64,000 nt of DNA, taken from positions 64,842,513 to 64,906,512 of the forward strand of contig OZ018330.1 in assembly GCA_963969495.1 (NCBI GenBank). The letters run 5' to 3'. Source of the DNA: Ceratothoa steindachneri (Eukaryota; Arthropoda; Malacostraca; Isopoda; Cymothoidae). The first letter of the stretch is position 1. Each line of letters starts with the position of its first letter. Position numbers and translations under genes: made by a program. The notes beneath the pieces are model-generated. The model was not told the DNA's origin. It was given only the letters and a program-made list of their open reading frames with translations, and ran no database searches. Positions 34,001 through 64,000 of this stretch are shown here, piece after piece.

Positions 34001-34564
34001 AGTGAAAGGTGCAATTTAATTTAAAGTGAAAACCAATAAGAGCATCTCTCACAAGGTTTGTAAGGAGAGAGATGTACAGAAATTGGTGTAGATAGAGGAA
34101 GTGAAAATGTTAAGATATGCAGGCATTGAGGCTGAGATGGCATAATCCTCCAGATGTCAGCTGCAGTATGCTGGCCCTTTATATCCCTGACACACCCTTG
34201 CATGGTATATACATGGCTGAGAGGGCATTCTATTCCTCCAGGTTTCAGTTTTAGCAAAGGCTGTAATTCCTGTTACATCATCCCCCCTAGTAGGTGAGAA
34301 AAGTAGGGAGAGGTACAAAGAAGAGGTATGTGTGGATAAAATGATGAAAGGAGATCAAGGATCATTGGGGTCTTCCAGAAACTTGCTGTGTGGGGCAAAT
34401 GGTGATATGCACACACTTAAAAAGCTGCTCCACTGCTGTGGGTGTGGCAGCAGAAGCAGGCCAAATTAACCTCATAATATATCTTCCTCCTTCAGAACTT
34501 ATAAATGCCTTATCCCTATAGAAAGGGTGGCATAACAACCTGAAGCGAAAGATTCAAGTTAATA
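34001..34564. other. Upstream flank and 5' untranslated region of the phosphatase gene
   Basis: No coding frame recognised. The transcription start of the phosphatase gene should lie here or in an upstream non-coding exon, but no core promoter is convincing. The sequence directly before the start codon is agttaataATGG, with A at -3 and G at +4. Confidence 0.4.
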
Positions 34565-63060
<28,496 letters not shown>

Positions 63061-63780
63061 GTATGTTGCACAGTTTGGTAAGATAATAATTTAAGGTGGC
63101 CAACCCTTTTGCTAAAGCATCATTAAAGGAAGTACTCATCACTCATCTCTACTATGTGCTTTTCTGTACAAACTCATACTCCCTTTCAGATCCTTTAGTT
63201 CAATGGAATGGAGCTGCTCTATCTTGGAGCGGACCTGTGAGAGTTAGTAGTGAACAGGGAGTTTGATATTCTGAGCTTGGATCCCCAAGCAATACCTGCG
63301 GAATATTGGCAGCTACCAGAACTAACTTCCTCTCACTCTCTCTTTGTATCTCCATTGAAGGGTTGAAATTTCAGTCAATGTATGGTCATGGTGAAAGGAC
63401 CTGAACCATGAGGGGATGGGGAAAGGGTCAAGCCCACCTGGTTGTCTGTTAATTGATAGCCACAAAACGTTTACGTTATCCTGCGCTGTCCCCCTTAGCT
63501 ACCTTAGGGTGCCCTTGCGGTGAAGTCGGTGACCCCTCTACATATCGCCCCGCTCTCCTGGCTGCACGCCGACTACGTCATTCAAAACTAGTCGTCCTCG
63601 GTGACGGGTATTTGGGTTGCTGGAAACCAAGCTTCTGGTCCTTTTCGTAGGCTTCGGGTTCACTTGCCGATGAAAACTAGCAAACTGGACCCTTGACAGG
63701 CATGAGTTCATTTGGTTTTGTCTTGTCTTTTGTACCTTAACTCCAATAAAACTTAATGAAAGAAGTTAAAATAAATCTAA
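63061..63780. other. Intron 5 start, unassigned
   Basis: No further phosphatase exon is seen. Near 63450-63760 there is a GC-richer segment ending in ccttaactccaataaaactt, which resembles the 3' end of an unknown retroelement or transcript, with no recognisable coding frame. Confidence 0.4.
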
Positions 63781-64000
63781 GTTCTCGAATGCGACAGCGC
63801 CTTCAATGCCATGTTCGGCCATAAGCGTCCGGAGCTCTGCCTCCGGGAAGCGTACGGTCATTCCCGTGACTGACCTCATTTCGAAGAGGTCCCCCCGCAT
63901 CTCCTCCGAGCTAGGACTTTTGGGCATATTCCTTCAATGTAATTGCCGCTGACTCTAAGCAAGCTGGGAGAAGCTGCGGAGATTCATCTCCTGCCGTTCC
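63781..64000 (+). mobile_element. Family A LINE fragment: ORF1 end and endonuclease start, continues past window
   Basis: Matches 28695-28910: the SKATAPSAL-equivalent at its start, a gggaagcgtacggtcattcccgtga segment (63847-63870 in part), the ORF1 stop context tccgagctag (63906-63915), and the endonuclease start with a frameshifted GIFLQ(C)NCR block (63921-63950). A tgtaattgcc replaces tggaattgcc, altering the Trp codon. The copy is 5' truncated at 63781 and runs off the window. Confidence 0.75.

Noticed and set aside
63180..63270. Candidate next PPP6C exon after an acceptor-like ccctttcag
   Set aside because: The translation does not match the expected GAFCDLVWSDP-type block; a ttcaatggaatgg stretch instead recalls the family A endonuclease start, but too little matches to call it.

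Overview
The window is eukaryotic, animal nuclear DNA: GT-AG introns, AT-rich intron sequence, microsatellites and a dense stack of decayed transposable elements. The mix of CR1/L2-like LINEs, I/Nimb-like LINEs with an RNase H domain, Penelope, Ty3/gypsy, Tigger, Tc1 and piggyBac elements fits an arthropod with a large genome. A decapod crustacean is my best guess, but this is inference and no single-copy marker here settles it.

Only one host gene is clearly visible: the 5' part of a PPP6C-type protein phosphatase catalytic subunit on the + strand. Five coding exons lie at 34565-34633, 39262-39357, 44824-45031, 46202-46281 and 62955-63060. They join in phase and encode about the first 186 of roughly 300 residues; the remaining exons lie beyond 64000. 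The four complete introns are 4.6, 5.5, 1.2 and 16.7 kb, so 559 coding bases occupy 28.5 kb. The introns are filled by transposons.

Upstream of the gene (1-34500) is a mobile-element graveyard. In order it holds: a minus-strand CR1/L2-like LINE with an internal tandem duplication (383-2230); a rearranged copy of a high-copy I/Nimb-like LINE, here called family A (2565-4137); a minus-strand gypsy element (4138-8990) split by a Tigger transposon (5196-7627) and by another LINE (8992-10120); a piggyBac remnant (11270-12890); a diverged direct repeat (13337-13975); a plus-strand CR1-like LINE (14490-17640) split by a solo LTR (15923-16774); a gypsy RT fragment; a CR1 remnant; a 5'-inverted family A copy (20600-25345) itself split by a CR1 fragment; a possible FLYWCH/MULE remnant; the best-preserved family A leader and ORF1 (26240-31835); and a Penelope remnant (32690-34000).

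Within the phosphatase introns: intron 1 carries a truncated family A copy, a gypsy integrase/LTR fragment and a 441-bp TA array framed by perfect 55-bp inverted arms. Intron 2 carries family A pieces and one unidentified reading frame. Intron 3 carries a Tc1-like transposase remnant. Intron 4 carries a CR1-like LINE interrupted by a second I-like LINE (family B, 47034-51224, 14-bp target-site duplication, RT domain missing), several family A pieces, and two family A copies placed tail to head (53985-60478 and 60479-62775), the second ending about 180 bp before exon 5.

No transposable-element protein here is intact. No tRNA, rRNA, CRISPR or bacterial-type operon was seen. The strongest unusual observations are the TA array inside a perfect inverted repeat, the RT-less LINE with clean target-site duplications, the shared one-base RNase H lesion in two family A copies, and the solo LTR whose empty site is preserved in a second LINE copy in the same window.
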